Origin: Macrostomum hystrix
Lineage: Eukaryota; Platyhelminthes; Macrostomidae
DNA: 64,000 bases
Direction of reading: 5' to 3'
NCBI GenBank assembly: GCA_950097015.1
Contig: CATNEN010000039.1
Location: 20,763,501-20,827,500, forward strand
A model generated the notes under the pieces. It saw only the letters and a list, made by a program, of their open reading frames with translations, searched no databases and was not told the DNA's origin. This document shows positions 38,943-50,454 of the stretch, piece by piece. How positions within the stretch are numbered: the stretch's first letter is position 1; each line of letters starts with the position of its first letter. A program made the translations under genes and the position numbers.

Positions 38943-40071
38943 CTATGAGCAGCCGAATGTCATTCTGTCAAGCCTACAGTCCAGCAGTTCCAGGTGTTCC
39001 TGCAGAACGTTGGCGTCGGTTAGCGTGGCCGCTGGCAGACGGGCCAGTCGATCCCAGGGCGCCTCGAATCGTTTCACCTCGCGCAACAGGTGTGACCAGC
39101 CGGCCTCCCAATAAAGTCGGGTGTCCCAGCACCTAAGTGAGGGTAAGGGAAATGTTGTAGTTTCTGCTTCTTAGGCAGAGAAATAAGTAAGGTTGAAGAC
39201 AGCTATTAAGATTGAGAGATATATTGAGAGAGATCGGGAGTTCGAATCCTGATAAAATAAAATCAAATCGTGTCCTTATAGGGTTTAAACGCTACGAATC
39301 ATTATTGGCTGTAGCAAAGACTTTAAAGTTTACTTTATAAAAATGTGTGAATTTTACCTTTTTCCGGGTTTACGTGATTGATCTGGTTTCGTTTTTTATC
39401 ACTAAAGTAAGCAAATATAGGTTTGCACAGCTCTACTCTCGATCGCGTGTCACAAATCCAGTGTCTCACCTGGCCAGTGTGCCGTCAGCCCTGAGAAAGT
39501 ATCTGAGTAGCAGCAGGTAGCAGTCAGGCATAGCCCTAAACTTGAAGCCTAACTGAGCTGTGCCACTGTCGCCAAGCTCGTCTTCGTACAGCTGGCTTTC
39601 GCAGTAGAACAGGATCCGGTCACGCCGACGCAGTCGCTCCAAGTTGATGGCGTCGTCCGGACGAGCGGGTTCAATGGCCCAGCCGCTGCCCAGTTGGGTG
39701 CCGGAATAGTCGCTGGCGAAGGTCCAATCGTAGGGCTTCGGTGACTCCTGTGCGTATTCGCGCCTAGTGCTGAGCCATTTCTCAGACACGGCCAGTTTCA
39801 AACTGCTCGAATGCGCGTCCACTCTGCGAAGAGCGTCCAGCGCGTTGAATTCCAGGGAGCATCCGCTGTCCGGGTGTTCCAATCGCAGACAGTTCAGATC
39901 GAACACCATATCCGGCAGGGCTGGCAGTTCCAGCTTGGAGCGGAAGTCGGCAAATCGTGGACCCTCCGACGGAAGGATGTGACTTCGGCGGGCGTAGATT
40001 CGCCACGGCGGATAGTCGGATGTGGTCTCCTCGTCCGCGGACTTGGCACTTGTTGAATCCGACTGTGACGC
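38943..40071 (-). CDS. TIPRL: TIPRL/TIP41-family PP2A regulator, lacks 5' exon
   Basis: Exons 39470-40071 and 38943-39132 join as AG/G and give 263 residues of a TIP41-like protein. Conserved blocks are PPWRIYARRSHILPSEGP, LELPALPDMVFDLNCLRLEH, LEFNALDALRRV, KPYDWTFASDYSGT, LFYCESQLYEDELGDSG, RAMPDCYLLLLRYFLR and DGTLARCWDTRLYWE. TIP41 proteins bind PP2A-type catalytic subunits and alpha4 and restrain them in TOR signalling and the DNA-damage response. The first exon here starts in phase 0 after CTCTTACAG. No in-frame ATG precedes it, so the first few N-terminal residues must come from an upstream exon I could not place. The C-terminus (LDRMTFGCS) is short compared with human. Family assignment is firm. 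Confidence 0.9.
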
Positions 40072-40239
40072 CTGTAAGAGATTCGATATGTAAGGAATGG
40101 AAATTATATGTACTTTTCAATGATTTCTACTCATAGTAGAATCGTAAGGAGAAAGTAGCAAACTTAAAAAACATTGAGTAAACAGTAGGAGTAGCTTCAT
40201 TCCACTAGCATAATAACAACTTAATTAATAATTTATTAC

Positions 40240-40527
40240 ACCTGTCCTAATTGCGCCAGATGTGCAGCCGACAGCACAGCCGCAGCTATTGCGTGGCGCA
40301 TCTGAAGGCTGTGTACAGAGCTGTACAGTCCATGGACTGGGGGACGCCACGCCCACCATCAATTACTCCAGCTAATGCTGGTACCCATTATACAGCTGGG
40401 TGAACTGAAGCAATGTAGAGTTAAGCGCCTTGCTTAAGGACACAAATTGTAACAGGAGTTAGGAATCGAACCCCCGACCTTCAAGTTGTGAGTCCGACAC
40501 TCTAACCACTAGGCTACAACCTCTCCA
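40240..40527 (-). mobile_element. tRNA-derived SINE, family B (best copy)
   Basis: On the minus strand: GTTGTAGCCTAGTGGTTAGA (A box), GGTCGGGGGTTCGATTCCT (B box), then GTGTCCTTAAGCAAGGCGCT, a core block seen in many animal tRNA-SINEs, and AGCTGTATAATGGGTACCAG, then CCAGTCCATGGACTG. A related copy is on the plus strand at 8.5 kb and a decayed one at 59.2 kb. Confidence 0.8.
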
Positions 40528-43500
40528 CTAGCATAGTATAGCATAGCAGGCTTCAGGCCTAGGCACAGCAATTATTTAATTACTTCAAAGGCTATAGAAA
40601 GGTGCTTAATTAAAATAGGGCTTTCAAAGCACCAAACTTTCTATCCTTGGCTAATATAGGTTAACATTTCTCAGGTAAACATTTTTCTAGGACAAAACAA
40701 ATTAGATTCTTATAATAATTTCTTAAAATAATTCAAAGAAAATGTTATATATTTAGAAATAAATGCCAATTTTACTGCCAATTGTAAAACAATTGAACCA
40801 CATATTTGTAATTATGTTAATTTGGCCTAATTGGATACCAATGATCTTGTTGTAATTTCTACCTTCAGATAAGGGCATAACTCCTAAATTGAACAAAGAT
40901 GAAAGGACAGCTAGCTAACATACTTGTTATGCGATAGATAACTAGCTAGACCAAATAGTTAGTTAGCTTAGCTGCTAGGTCTTAACTACTGGAACACTTA
41001 TTACCAAATATGGCATTCTTTTGTTTTACGATCCCCATTCCTAGGTACTTTTGCTATAATGATAGGCCCTACCCATGTAATAGACATAGTGAAAGAATAG
41101 AAACCAGATGAAATTTTATCTATGATTAAAAGTTACTGCATTAAGGCAGTTTCAATTCATGGAAATTACAAATTTTCAACTTGGAGGATTGTATTATGAA
41201 ATTAAAGAAAAGCCCAAGTTTTGTTGTCTAATCCCTTTTGATACATTTCTTCCATTCAAATGATTTTGTACAACAAAACTATATATAGAGATATCCTTAC
41301 TCTTTCAAAGAATTGTGTACTAATGATTAATTAGGGTAATCATATTTCAAAGTTTGGAGTACTATTCTAAGCCAAAAAGGTTACATAACAATGAAAAACA
41401 ACCAATTGATAGGCCAATATCTTACAATCCAGGCTGCCTAAGTCTATTTCTAGTAGACTCAGGGTTCCAGATTTGCATTTTGAATATTTTTCTAAAAATA
41501 CTCATAAATAGGGACATATGACAAGTAAAAAATAAATATCTTATTTCATAAAATATATGAAATAAGATAGTGGCCTATGCAGAGCTATGCCATATATTGA
41601 CCAAAATATTAGACTAGCTGAAAAAGGATAAAGATAAAGATAAAGATATCGCCTATAAAATAGGGCCTCCGATTATTTTAGTTTCTTAGAAATTTTCCAC
41701 GAATTTAGTATGTTTGTTTTAATGTACTGTTTTATTAATTTTGTTAAAATGCACCAAATTTGTTTTTATGCACCGAATGCACAGAAATATAGAAGTTATA
41801 ATGAAGTGAAGAAAGGAGGGAAAAAACTATAAAGACACGAGCAAAATAAATAGAAAAATAACTCGGACAAACTCAGTTGGGAAAAGAGTTCAGATTGAGA
41901 AAGCTTGAATCTTGAAGTGTTTGTGTTGAAGTTATTTGAGAAAGAGACATTGCGAAAGAGAAGTAAATAGAGTGAAGAAAAAGCTGTAAATCTAGATCCA
42001 CTGGTAAAGCCCAAGGATGGACTGAAGATTGAAATAAAGAGTGATAAAGACAGATAAAGACAGATAAAGACTGATAAAGATGGATAGGCCTAAAGATTGA
42101 TAAAGACGGATAAAGATAGATTAAGACTGATAAAGATTGATAAAGATGGATAAAGATTGATACAAGGTACTTATAGAAATAATACAGTAAGGTTATAAGC
42201 AAAGATAAAATATAGAAGATAGATACCGGCCTGGCCGGCCATATTGAAAGTATAATACTACCATATTGAATATATAAACGCTACCAATTGAATCTGAAAT
42301 AAGAAGTGCATAAAGCGATTAAAGTAAAGACATTCATAAGATTGACATAAAGACAGTACTTGAATAAAGTGTATAAGAAAAGAAGACTAGGCCTAGTACA
42401 ACTTTGGTAACAGCAGTAGGATTGAAGTAGGCCTAGCCCTACAACAACTTTGGTGGGATATTAAATATTATAAAATAACCAGGCTAGGACACCTAAAAAC
42501 TTTTTTGGCTTAGGCCTACTATAGCAACTGCAGCTAGGCCTAGCTAGGCCAAGTAAATCTACAGGAAATTTGAGGTTTGCCAGTCTGCCACAAAGTGCAG
42601 AATTTTGCTTTTTTATTTGCATCATATTTGACATCTAATTTGCTTGGTGGCGCCTGTTTTACCCAAAACATTAGGACTTTAAAAATTCATGTATTTTTAT
42701 TCCATTTTACCTTTTAGCGAACTGTTTACATAGGGTAATGCAATAGATTTAGAGATAGCAAATTTCGCTAGGCCACTAAAGACGCAATTTTAGCACCTAG
42801 TAGGCCTAGCAGTAGTATCAATTTTAGTTTATTCAGTTTTAGTTGAGTATAAGTCTCATCTCATTAGTTTATAAAACTTGTTCTTAAGTAGATCCAGACA
42901 GCAAACACATTAGGTCTAGGCCCTACGCAATATTCATACAGACAGATAAGGCACGGGACCGTGTCAATAAGCTCTGCCTAATAAAAAACGCATCGCCTAG
43001 GGCAGTCTCACTCTCTGGTCCAACCTTATTCTTAGATCAGTTGTCAGCTGCAGATTTGAAATGCGTCTAACGAAAGATGAACTAAATTTAACAAATTCAT
43101 GCTGCTATAGATTTTCCGAAATGCGATACATTGCTTGACTTCAAAACTAAAAAAAGACGCATTTGAAAATGTTTATACAATAACATAATTATTTTATTTT
43201 TTAAATCTTTCACGACCTTTTATTAGGTAAAAGGTCCAGGACTGAATCGCACAGGAAATAAAATGACGTTTTAAAAGAAACAATTAGCATTTTCTTGGGA
43301 TAACATATGAATCTGAATCTGAATGTGAATGTGCAATTGAAAGTCTTGATGCTATTGTTATCTATTTTACGTTTTGCGTTTTCCATTTCGTGCACTTATT
43401 TTAAATTTTAAAAAAGGACAATTTTGACAATAATTTTTAATCAAACTTCGTGAATTATAGTTCCTTTTTATTTTTCGATTTTTCATAGAATATATGCTGG

Positions 43501-43640
43501 AAATAGTTTTATCACTTGTATTCTTTACTTGCAGCCCAGTCAATTAAGAAAAATCAAACGGGATCCACCGCTACAGTTTTTTTATCATCGAATTACCGTG
43601 TTACAGATATTTAGGACTAGCCGCGCCAGGTCTAGCCGCG
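40528..43640. other. AT-rich block rich in TAGGCCTA, no gene seen
   Basis: Low-GC sequence resembling 13-17 kb. TAGGCCTA or its close variants recur, for example near 42,085, 42,390, 42,430, 42,513, 42,535 and 42,805. No coding character on either strand. Confidence 0.6.
42030..42170. repeat. 10-bp degenerate repeat (GATAAAGACT)
   Basis: About 13 units of GATAAAGACT/GATAAAGATT with interruptions in the AT-rich block. Confidence 0.75.
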
Positions 43641-43648
43641 TCGGCCCT

Positions 43649-43769
43649 ATGGTGCAGCTGCGGTGTGAGCTGCAGTAGGCACTAGTTGGAGGACTCGGCG
43701 AGGATGATGTGGCCTGCCAGCTGGAGTCGCCGAAGACGTACTATGCTGCGGTTGACTTGGACGAGCCAG
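43649..43769 (+). pseudogene. Orphan exon-like fragment with in-frame stop
   Basis: A GC-rich island in AT-rich surroundings. From ATG at 43,649 it reads MVQLRCELQ, a TAG, then ALVGGLGEDDVACQLESPKT and YYAAVDLDEP, followed by GAGCCAG/GTAAAA, a good splice donor. Sense on both sides of the stop suggests a decayed first exon or gene fragment. I do not recognise the protein. Alternatively the TAG is part of an acceptor (CAGTAG/GC) and the exon starts after it. The flank to 44,518 is AT-rich with no gene seen. Confidence 0.3.
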
Positions 43770-44518
43770 GTAAAAGATTACGCGTTAGGTACCCGATTGT
43801 GACACGCGTAGGCTAACAGCGCGTAAAAGCGCGTTGACTCCATCAGAGTCTAACAAAGACTCACACAAATAAGGATGTTGTGTGAAGGATATGATATGCT
43901 TTGCACCGACAAGATGATTGATCATCCCAATCCATGCAAGTCGAAAATAGGTAAAAGTGCTTTCAGTTTTGAAATTTTAATTAAGTGAAGCACTAACAAT
44001 TTAAGCACACCAAAAACGATATTGAGTATTTGCTAGATTTTTGAACCAATAAACTGTGTTTTGAGTTTAACGTATTGCTGTTACACGATCATATGCAGTA
44101 CTTGTACTTTTATTAAGTAGAATACATGGCGTATTTAGTTGCTTTACATAAGTACAAAAAATCAATAACATTTATTAAAGGCTGTAAAAATGATTTCCAA
44201 CTGTATCGGCCATTGCCGAAGTATTGATCTTAGGCGATAAAAAGCTGTGGGCGATAAAAAGAATATGTAATTAAATCATCGCGCAAAAATATGCATGTAA
44301 TAAGATAACACGCATTAATTGTTGCTGCTATACTCTGACTGCTTAAAACATAGAAAAAACTTACTATTAAACTAGTATTTGCAAATCCGACAAACAGCTC
44401 ATGAAGTTTAAACTCGATGCATGCATAACAGATATTAAAATCTAACACGAACTCTACAATCTACTGGTCACAATACTCTGTCGTGAAAAATCAAGGTCCT
44501 TTCAATAGAATTGTGCAG

Positions 44519-46087
44519 CTAAGGCAGCAGCAGCAGCAGCAGAAGCTTTATTGACGCCAGGATCACCGACAAGCGTCCTGCCGCGGTGGCCAGAATCGCC
44601 ACTGTGGTGGCCCCAGACTTGGCAGACATTGCGGCTGCCTCACTGCCGTTCGCCTGACAGACCATCGACTTACACGCCTTGAGAACCCGGTTCTGTTGCG
44701 AAGTAACGCTCTGCTTCTGCTCCTGCTGATGATGCAGATGCTGCAGCTGTGCAACAGGGCGAAGCTGCGATTTTGTCAAATGCTGCTGCTTCGGCTGCCT
44801 CGCGGGCTCATCTGGCGTCAAGAAGTCGACAAACAGCTGGAAGGAGGCCTCCGGCTTCTCGATTGGCGTGCTATGACCAGCGCCAGAGACGGAGCGGTAG
44901 CGGATGGTGAAGCCGCTGAATGCGGTCTCAACGCCACCAACCTGAACAGAAGCGGCGCCGAACATGCACTGGCAATAGTGCCAGGAATACCGGTCGCCCA
45001 CATGCGGCCAGGTGAGGTTGTCAATAAATCCAGCTGTGGCTAGGAAAGGCAACAAGTAGTCTAGATTGCCATTGTATAGCATAACACTGACGCCGCTTTC
45101 GTTCAGCAGAAGTAGCTGCTCAGTGAGGGCCTCGTTGCGGAAAGCGTAATTCGCAAAAACACGACCACTGCAGATATGGTAGCGTTCGGCTTGCTGCGAT
45201 ACGCCTAGAGCCCGACGAACATCCGGCCTCTGCAGGTAGTGCTCCATGGCCGTGGTGTTCAGACACCTGTAAGAGTCGTTATAGCCCAGGATATTGTGAT
45301 GGCAGAGGCTTTCGACATTGTACTCGTTAAAGGTCGGATCGCTGGCCTCGGGGTAGTAGTCTGCGACTGGTAAAAGCCCCATGATGTAGGCGAACTCAGC
45401 TCTAGCAGCCATCATCGCATCGCGACCCATGAAGTATCCGTTGCCAATGGCGACGCCTCGCAGGCGAAGTCCATCTCGTCTAGACAGCATTTTGTCAGCG
45501 AGTATGGCCTCGGCTAATAGCGGCAGGTAGACTCCAGCGTAGCTCTCCCCAGTCAGGTAAAACTCCCTAGCCTTGTATTCGGGAAATAAGCGCAGGAATT
45601 GGCACAGAGCCTCCAAATTGTCTCTCGTTGTGCTCGGATCGTTCCAGCGGTACCGGTCCGACGCCCGGGTCCTCCGGCTGTCAGAGACGCTGAAGCTAAA
45701 ACCGACTCCGGCTGGTGATTCCAGGTAGAGCATGTTGGCTACCCGGTTCCAGGCCCACGGATTGTGCACCAGTTGAGCTCGGTCATTCACCAGGAATGGA
45801 CCGTTGGTGGTCAGCAGACCGCCCAGCGAAGAGCATCCCGGCCCGCCGTTGAGCCACAGAACCAGCGGCGCCTCAGCTGGCGGCGTCTCGGAGCTCTCAA
45901 CTAGCCAGTAGAACAGACGATTGCCAGACTTTCCCGCCAAGTAGCCCGAGAACTGGCGGAAGCTAGGGCCCGCGGCTGGCTGGCCCGGTAGGTTGGTCAC
46001 TCGGTGTCTTTGGGCGCGATTCGGCAGTGGCTGCGTCAGTAGAACAAGCAAAGCTAACAACAGCAACAAGCAGCGCTTGAGAAGCAT
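44519..46087 (-). CDS. Serine carboxypeptidase S10 (cathepsin A type) with hydrophobic C-tail
   Basis: A single exon encodes 522 residues. Residues 1-25 form a signal peptide (MLLKRCLLLLLALLVLLTQ). The S10 core follows: LVLWLNGGPGCSSLGGLL at 75, LYLESPAGVGFSFS at 120, and the catalytic Ser182 in TGESYAGVY. Asp343 lies in LYNGNLDYLLPF and His405 in SGAGHSTPIEKP, so the triad is complete. These enzymes remove C-terminal residues at acidic pH; cathepsin A also stabilises lysosomal glycosidases. The core ends near 423. About 100 extra residues follow, Gln/His-rich, then Ala/Ser and a hydrophobic end (AAGRLSVILASIKLLLLLLLP). This layout fits a GPI-anchor signal or a tail anchor. The terminal Leu run is encoded by a CTG repeat. 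Several N-glycosylation sequons are present (NDS, NTT, NES, NLT). Confidence 0.95.
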   Translation of the reverse strand: MLLKRCLLLLLALLVLLTQPLPNRAQRHRVTNLPGQPAAGPSFRQFSGYLAGKSGNRLFYWLVESSETPPAEAPLVLWLNGGPGCSSLGGLLTTNGPFLVNDRAQLVHNPWAWNRVANMLYLESPAGVGFSFSVSDSRRTRASDRYRWNDPSTTRDNLEALCQFLRLFPEYKAREFYLTGESYAGVYLPLLAEAILADKMLSRRDGLRLRGVAIGNGYFMGRDAMMAARAEFAYIMGLLPVADYYPEASDPTFNEYNVESLCHHNILGYNDSYRCLNTTAMEHYLQRPDVRRALGVSQQAERYHICSGRVFANYAFRNEALTEQLLLLNESGVSVMLYNGNLDYLLPFLATAGFIDNLTWPHVGDRYSWHYCQCMFGAASVQVGGVETAFSGFTIRYRSVSGAGHSTPIEKPEASFQLFVDFLTPDEPARQPKQQHLTKSQLRPVAQLQHLHHQQEQKQSVTSQQNRVLKACKSMVCQANGSEAAAMSAKSGATTVAILATAAGRLSVILASIKLLLLLLLP

Positions 46088-48064
46088 CCGGGCAACCCTT
46101 TTCAGAAAGATAAATTTCCTTACTTCGACGTGCTGGCAGCAAGAAGCGACCTCTTCTGCGTTATTTTTGTATGCGTGCTTTTTCTTTTGTTTGGCTCCTT
46201 GCTTATATCTCTCCGGCTCCTGTCGTGAAGGCTAATGCCAATCGGCTTTCTTGGCAATTTTCATCCCCGATTCGTTCTTGATCCGTCCGTCTAATGAACT
46301 CGCTGAGGAAGAACGTCAGACGTAAAAACCCTGTCAGATTATTTTCTGGGTGCATGCCGGATCAGGGAAATCAGCCGATTGCGTGTCCAATGCACGCCTA
46401 TCCCCCGGACTCTGCGAATCGAAAAAACCAGAATACGGTGTATTTGGAGGCTGGTTCTCTGATTTCAATAAACTGGCTCGGTTCTGTAAACCCGTTCCGC
46501 TTCTGACGAATTCAATCGAAGCGTTGATGATCAAGTCCTAACACGCCTTCCTGTTTGCTTTCTGGAACTGAATCAGGATGAATTGAGGCAGGTCATTCCC
46601 TCTTCTTCGGCTTGCAATAAAATCGGATGGAAGTTTTAAGGCTAAGATTTATCCCGCGGCCAACTTCTCTCCAGGCCAAATTCCAACAATAACTCCACTG
46701 ACGAATCCGCAAAGCTCGAAATAATGGCCAAGTCAAGGCGAGAGAGGCAGCGGAGTGGAGATTCGCATTAGGAAGAGCGAAGGAGATCCGTCCTCCAGGG
46801 GCCTCTCCAAGGCAAGGAGAAGTTCCAAGGTTCAGTTAGGAAGTTTGTTTGGTGATTTTTCGATTGGCACAACGCTAAGAACAAGATTAAAGAACCGCTA
46901 ACATCCCCACCTGCAGGATCTGTTATCACCCTGTCCTCGGGGACTTGGCTCCAGTGCACTTTCATGGGATAATGGGGGATTTAATTGTCCGTCGGTCTCC
47001 GAGGGCCCGCGTGTTGAAGGGCCGCTCGACCTGCTGCCAATTTTCTCCCGCTGTGCAGATGCGGGCTCAGCATCGCCTTTGCTTTCTGCGCTTTTCCAGA
47101 ACCGCGGCAGCGGGTTCAAATTGCAGTAAATTAATTTAGACCCCCGGCAATGCTAGGGACATCGTACCGAAGCAAAGAAACATATAGAATCTCGTGTATG
47201 GAAATGTTATCGACACTCTTGTAATAGGCCTCTAATAAAAGTAATTTCTTTCTACTATAGCATTAAATAAGAGTATTTTACTCACCAGAAATGAGTCTTG
47301 AAAAACTCAGAGTTCCCAAGAAGCCTGTCGACTCTCATATAAAAATAGAATGCAGTGCAGAACACCAGAAGACAAAGCAATCTACGAATCTACAAATTAG
47401 TCCAAACTCCAAGGTATACGCTTTGGTCAAAGTGCCACCCGCTTCATTACCTGCAGTGATTAGATGATAGTAGCTCGTACGAATGTTTTCAGGCCAAATT
47501 TAGCTAAAACCCTTGGCCAGACTTTTTGTCTGGCACCATAAATAGAGCTATGTAACATACCATGGGACACCACGCCGACAATGAAAACTGAATTTTAAAA
47601 AATGTCGACAGGGCTTTCTACCCGCCTTAAGCAGGTCAGGTGCGTAATGCCCTCGCCATTCTCATAAATTATATAATCGGAGCCTGGGACAGAAAGAAGA
47701 AAGTTGCGCTGTTCATAAACCACCTAGGGTAACAAGGCTGATAAATGTTTAATGTGAACACCCTGTTTTTATTGCACCCTAATCACTACAGGACAATGTG
47801 TGGCAGGGATCCTCGTCTGTTGAAGGTCTTGAGTGGCGCGGCATTAAAATTACTGATCGCCACACCGCAGCAACATCTTACCTGCCGTGTTCAGCTTAAT
47901 CAGTTTTACAATCGCAATCGTCGCGACAGTCTGCAAGTCTTCACTGTCGTGTTTTTTCCAGCCTATAAGTAGCTGATGTCACAGGGAAAGCTTAACATGA
48001 GTCTGTCAGTTGATCCTGAACTCGCTGTTGAGCTCAAGCATAATAGCAATTGTAGGCTTGAACA
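46088..48064. other. Spacer between carboxypeptidase and EF-hand genes
   Basis: 46,290-47,120 is repeat-free and of middling GC, with short frames on both strands (for example 46,350-46,541) but no recognised protein. It may include UTR exons. 47,120-48,064 is the 5' flank of the EF-hand gene; nothing else is identified. Confidence 0.5.
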
Positions 48065-49745
48065 ATGGCACTGACAATGGCGCCATCGGATGCTAATCCA
48101 GCCCTGGAGGCTGCACCGGCCGATTCCAAGCAGCAGGCGCAGTCATCACAGACGCCGCAGACTGAGGAGATCACCACTAACCCCTTCCTTGATGCATTCT
48201 TTGCCGTGGACAAAGACTGCAGCGAGACCATCACCTCGGAGGAGCTGTCGGCTTATATGTCAAATTCTCAGTTTGAGAACAATTTTGGTGAGGTAATTCA
48301 AACTTCAAACTCACAGAGTTCTCGACGTGACCATTGCAAAATGAACTCATCAGTTTAATAAAAATAAGCAGCGTGAACTCATGGAGGTCATATGGGATAC
48401 AGAGAAACGACACTTGTTCCGTACGGGAAAATCCTAAAGAGTAGATGCTTCCTAAGAGGTTTTTTTGCTAGTCCTATATACCTAATCTGACAAAAATCTA
48501 TATTTCCATGCAACTGGCATTTGCAGAAGTGGATGAAGCTCTTTGATCAAGACGACGATGGAACGATAACGCTGGAAGAATACTGCAACGTGCTGGGCCT
48601 GAACCCACTGCAGGCGTAAGACGCCATTTTTTTAAATTTACAATGTATATTGCCTTCCACGATCTACACTTAGCAACAGTCAAATGTGACACCCCGGCCG
48701 AGAGGAGAAAACTTCATTCGTAACAGTAAAAACAGCGCGGTTTTTTTCAAATACCCACTGCCTACTTTACGATTAGCTCCCAAGCTCCCAAACTCGAAAT
48801 TTCATGAAAATCCCTCAAATAGGAAAAAATATTCCGCCGATTATAATAAGCCAACTTTGAAAGCCGTCCGACGTCAGCATCGTCGAAGTATTCAGCTATT
48901 CTTGTCGAAGACCCTGATAACAAGGACAACTAACATTGCCCTGTATAAACCGACGCCTATATGGTGAACCCTTATTGGCTCAATCATATGATAATTAACA
49001 ATATGATCAATAAAATAGAAACTAAAATAATAACCGACTTGGTTACATGACAAAATTTTGCAAGCACATTGGCGGTTTTTACCACCAGAAACCCCGACGA
49101 GAATCGTTGAATATCTCGACGATGCCGCTGTTCTGTGATTCTGGAAGTTGTTTAATCGGATATAACGGAAAATTTTAGCCCGCGTTACGGATATAAACAC
49201 AATATGAGGAGGGGGTTGGAGGATAAAAGGAGTGAGGATTGGCCAGAGGGTAAGAGATGAAACGAGGGGTTGAGGAAAGATTGACGAATAATTAGCCAAT
49301 CGGAGGCAAGAGAGAGAAATGCAGGTTCGCTAAGAAGCTGAACAGACAAACGGAGAAGTAATTATACTGCTGATCGATTGCGATAAATAAAATTATTTTG
49401 TTTTAAATTTAATCCAGTCGCGGCTATCGCCTGAAGAAGGTGAAGGCCGCCTGCCTTCGAGACGGTCGCCTGCCGGAGGACGTGTCCTGCATTTCGGCCA
49501 GCATGGAGCTGGAGACGCAGGTGGAGGTCTTGGAGACATTTCGCGACGCTCAGCGGCACAGCCAGCAGGCCAGGGATATTGCCGCTCACATGAAGGCCCA
49601 GCTGGACAAGCAGTTTGGCAGGCTGTGGCATGTTGTGTTGCTGACGGGCCAGTACTGGGCTAGTTACAGCCACGAGCCGGGAATGGCGCTGTTTTTTAAG
49701 TCCGACAAGTACATCGTCATGGCCTGGAGAACTCCAGGCATGTGA
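48065..49745 (+). CDS. EF-hand plus dynein-light-chain (tegument-allergen-like) protein
   Basis: Exons 48065-48292, 48527-48615 and 49418-49745 join in phase and give 214 residues. EF-hand 1 has the loop DKDCSETITSEE (49-60) and EF-hand 2 DQDDDGTITLEE (83-94). Both keep all calcium-coordinating positions. Residues about 106-214 form a dynein light chain (DLC1/LC8-type) domain: LPEDVSCISASMELETQVEV, DIAAHMKAQLDKQFGRLWHV and TGQYWASYSHEPG. This EF-hand/DLC fusion is the architecture of the flatworm tegument-allergen-like (TAL) family, which are calcium-binding, surface-associated proteins of schistosomes and relatives. The N-terminus is longer and Ala/Gln-rich compared with parasite members. 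Splice sites are GAG/GTAATT, TGCAG/AAG, GGC/GTAAGA and CCAG/T. Intron 2 contains a foldback repeat. The gene supports a platyhelminth source. Confidence 0.92.
48720..49185. repeat. Dispersed repeat, family C (two inverted halves)
   Basis: The left half (TCAGCATCGTCGAAGTATTC near 48,875) and the right half (CGTTGAATATCTCGACGATG near 49,105) are inverted copies of one another. The right half matches 23,222-23,350 and the left half matches 59,885-60,073. It lies in intron 2 of the EF-hand gene. It is probably a MITE-like foldback element. Confidence 0.6.
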
Positions 49746-49904
49746 GGTTGAACACCTTAGATTTATGAAAATCTGGCCAAAAGTGCAGTTATCGTTTGCG
49801 AAATTATTTTTAAATTAAATTCGCGCTAGAGACGCGTGGGAATTTTAAAGTTTATTTTAAGAAGTGTCTATGGTAAAAGTTGAAAGGATAAACTATTAAC
49901 GATG

Positions 49905-49910
49905 AATAAA
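49905..49910 (+). promoter_or_regulatory. Candidate polyadenylation signal
   Basis: AATAAA 160 bp past the stop codon of the EF-hand/dynein-light-chain gene. It is placed plausibly, but the hexamer is common in AT-rich DNA. Confidence 0.4.
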
Positions 49911-50454
49911 ACGACATACAAGTAGTAGTTAGGCAGCAGTTAGTGCCACAGAATTTGTGGTCAGTACTTATTTTAACTCTTTGTAGTATTTTGTTTAATA
50001 CTATACTTAAACTTTTTGGTTTTAACTTTTTGGTTGGTGGATAATAGTTAGTATAGTTCAAATGTAGTAGTGCTGAATCCGATACAAAATATTGGCAAAA
50101 GCACCAGAGGTTCCAGGGTATTGTCTGCCCCACATAAATTCCTGAATATGCGACTCGAAAAGTGCGTCACGCGTTCCATGAATTGCATCTTAGACTATAA
50201 CTGACACTGACTAGCAAACCCAATGTACGATCGTACAACACTATATTGTCTATGGCTATTAACTATGCACGCTCAGCTATGAACGACGAGGGTATTAGCC
50301 ACATTTCTACCATAGACACTTCTTAAATGCTTCAATGCGGCGTCAGTTATTCATATTTATAATTCGCATGCGTCGCTGGCACCAGTTGAAATAAAAAATA
50401 ATCTCGGGAACGGAACTGCACTATTGCCAAAATCTGACCTCGTAATTATATCTA

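Noticed and set aside
46290-47120. Repeat-free, GC-moderate stretch considered as a foreign or bacterial insert
   Set aside because: Only short frames on both strands and no recognisable protein; composition alone is not enough.
49852-50133. 93-codon minus-strand frame downstream of the EF-hand gene
   Set aside because: Antisense to the 3' UTR, AT-rich, no recognisable features.
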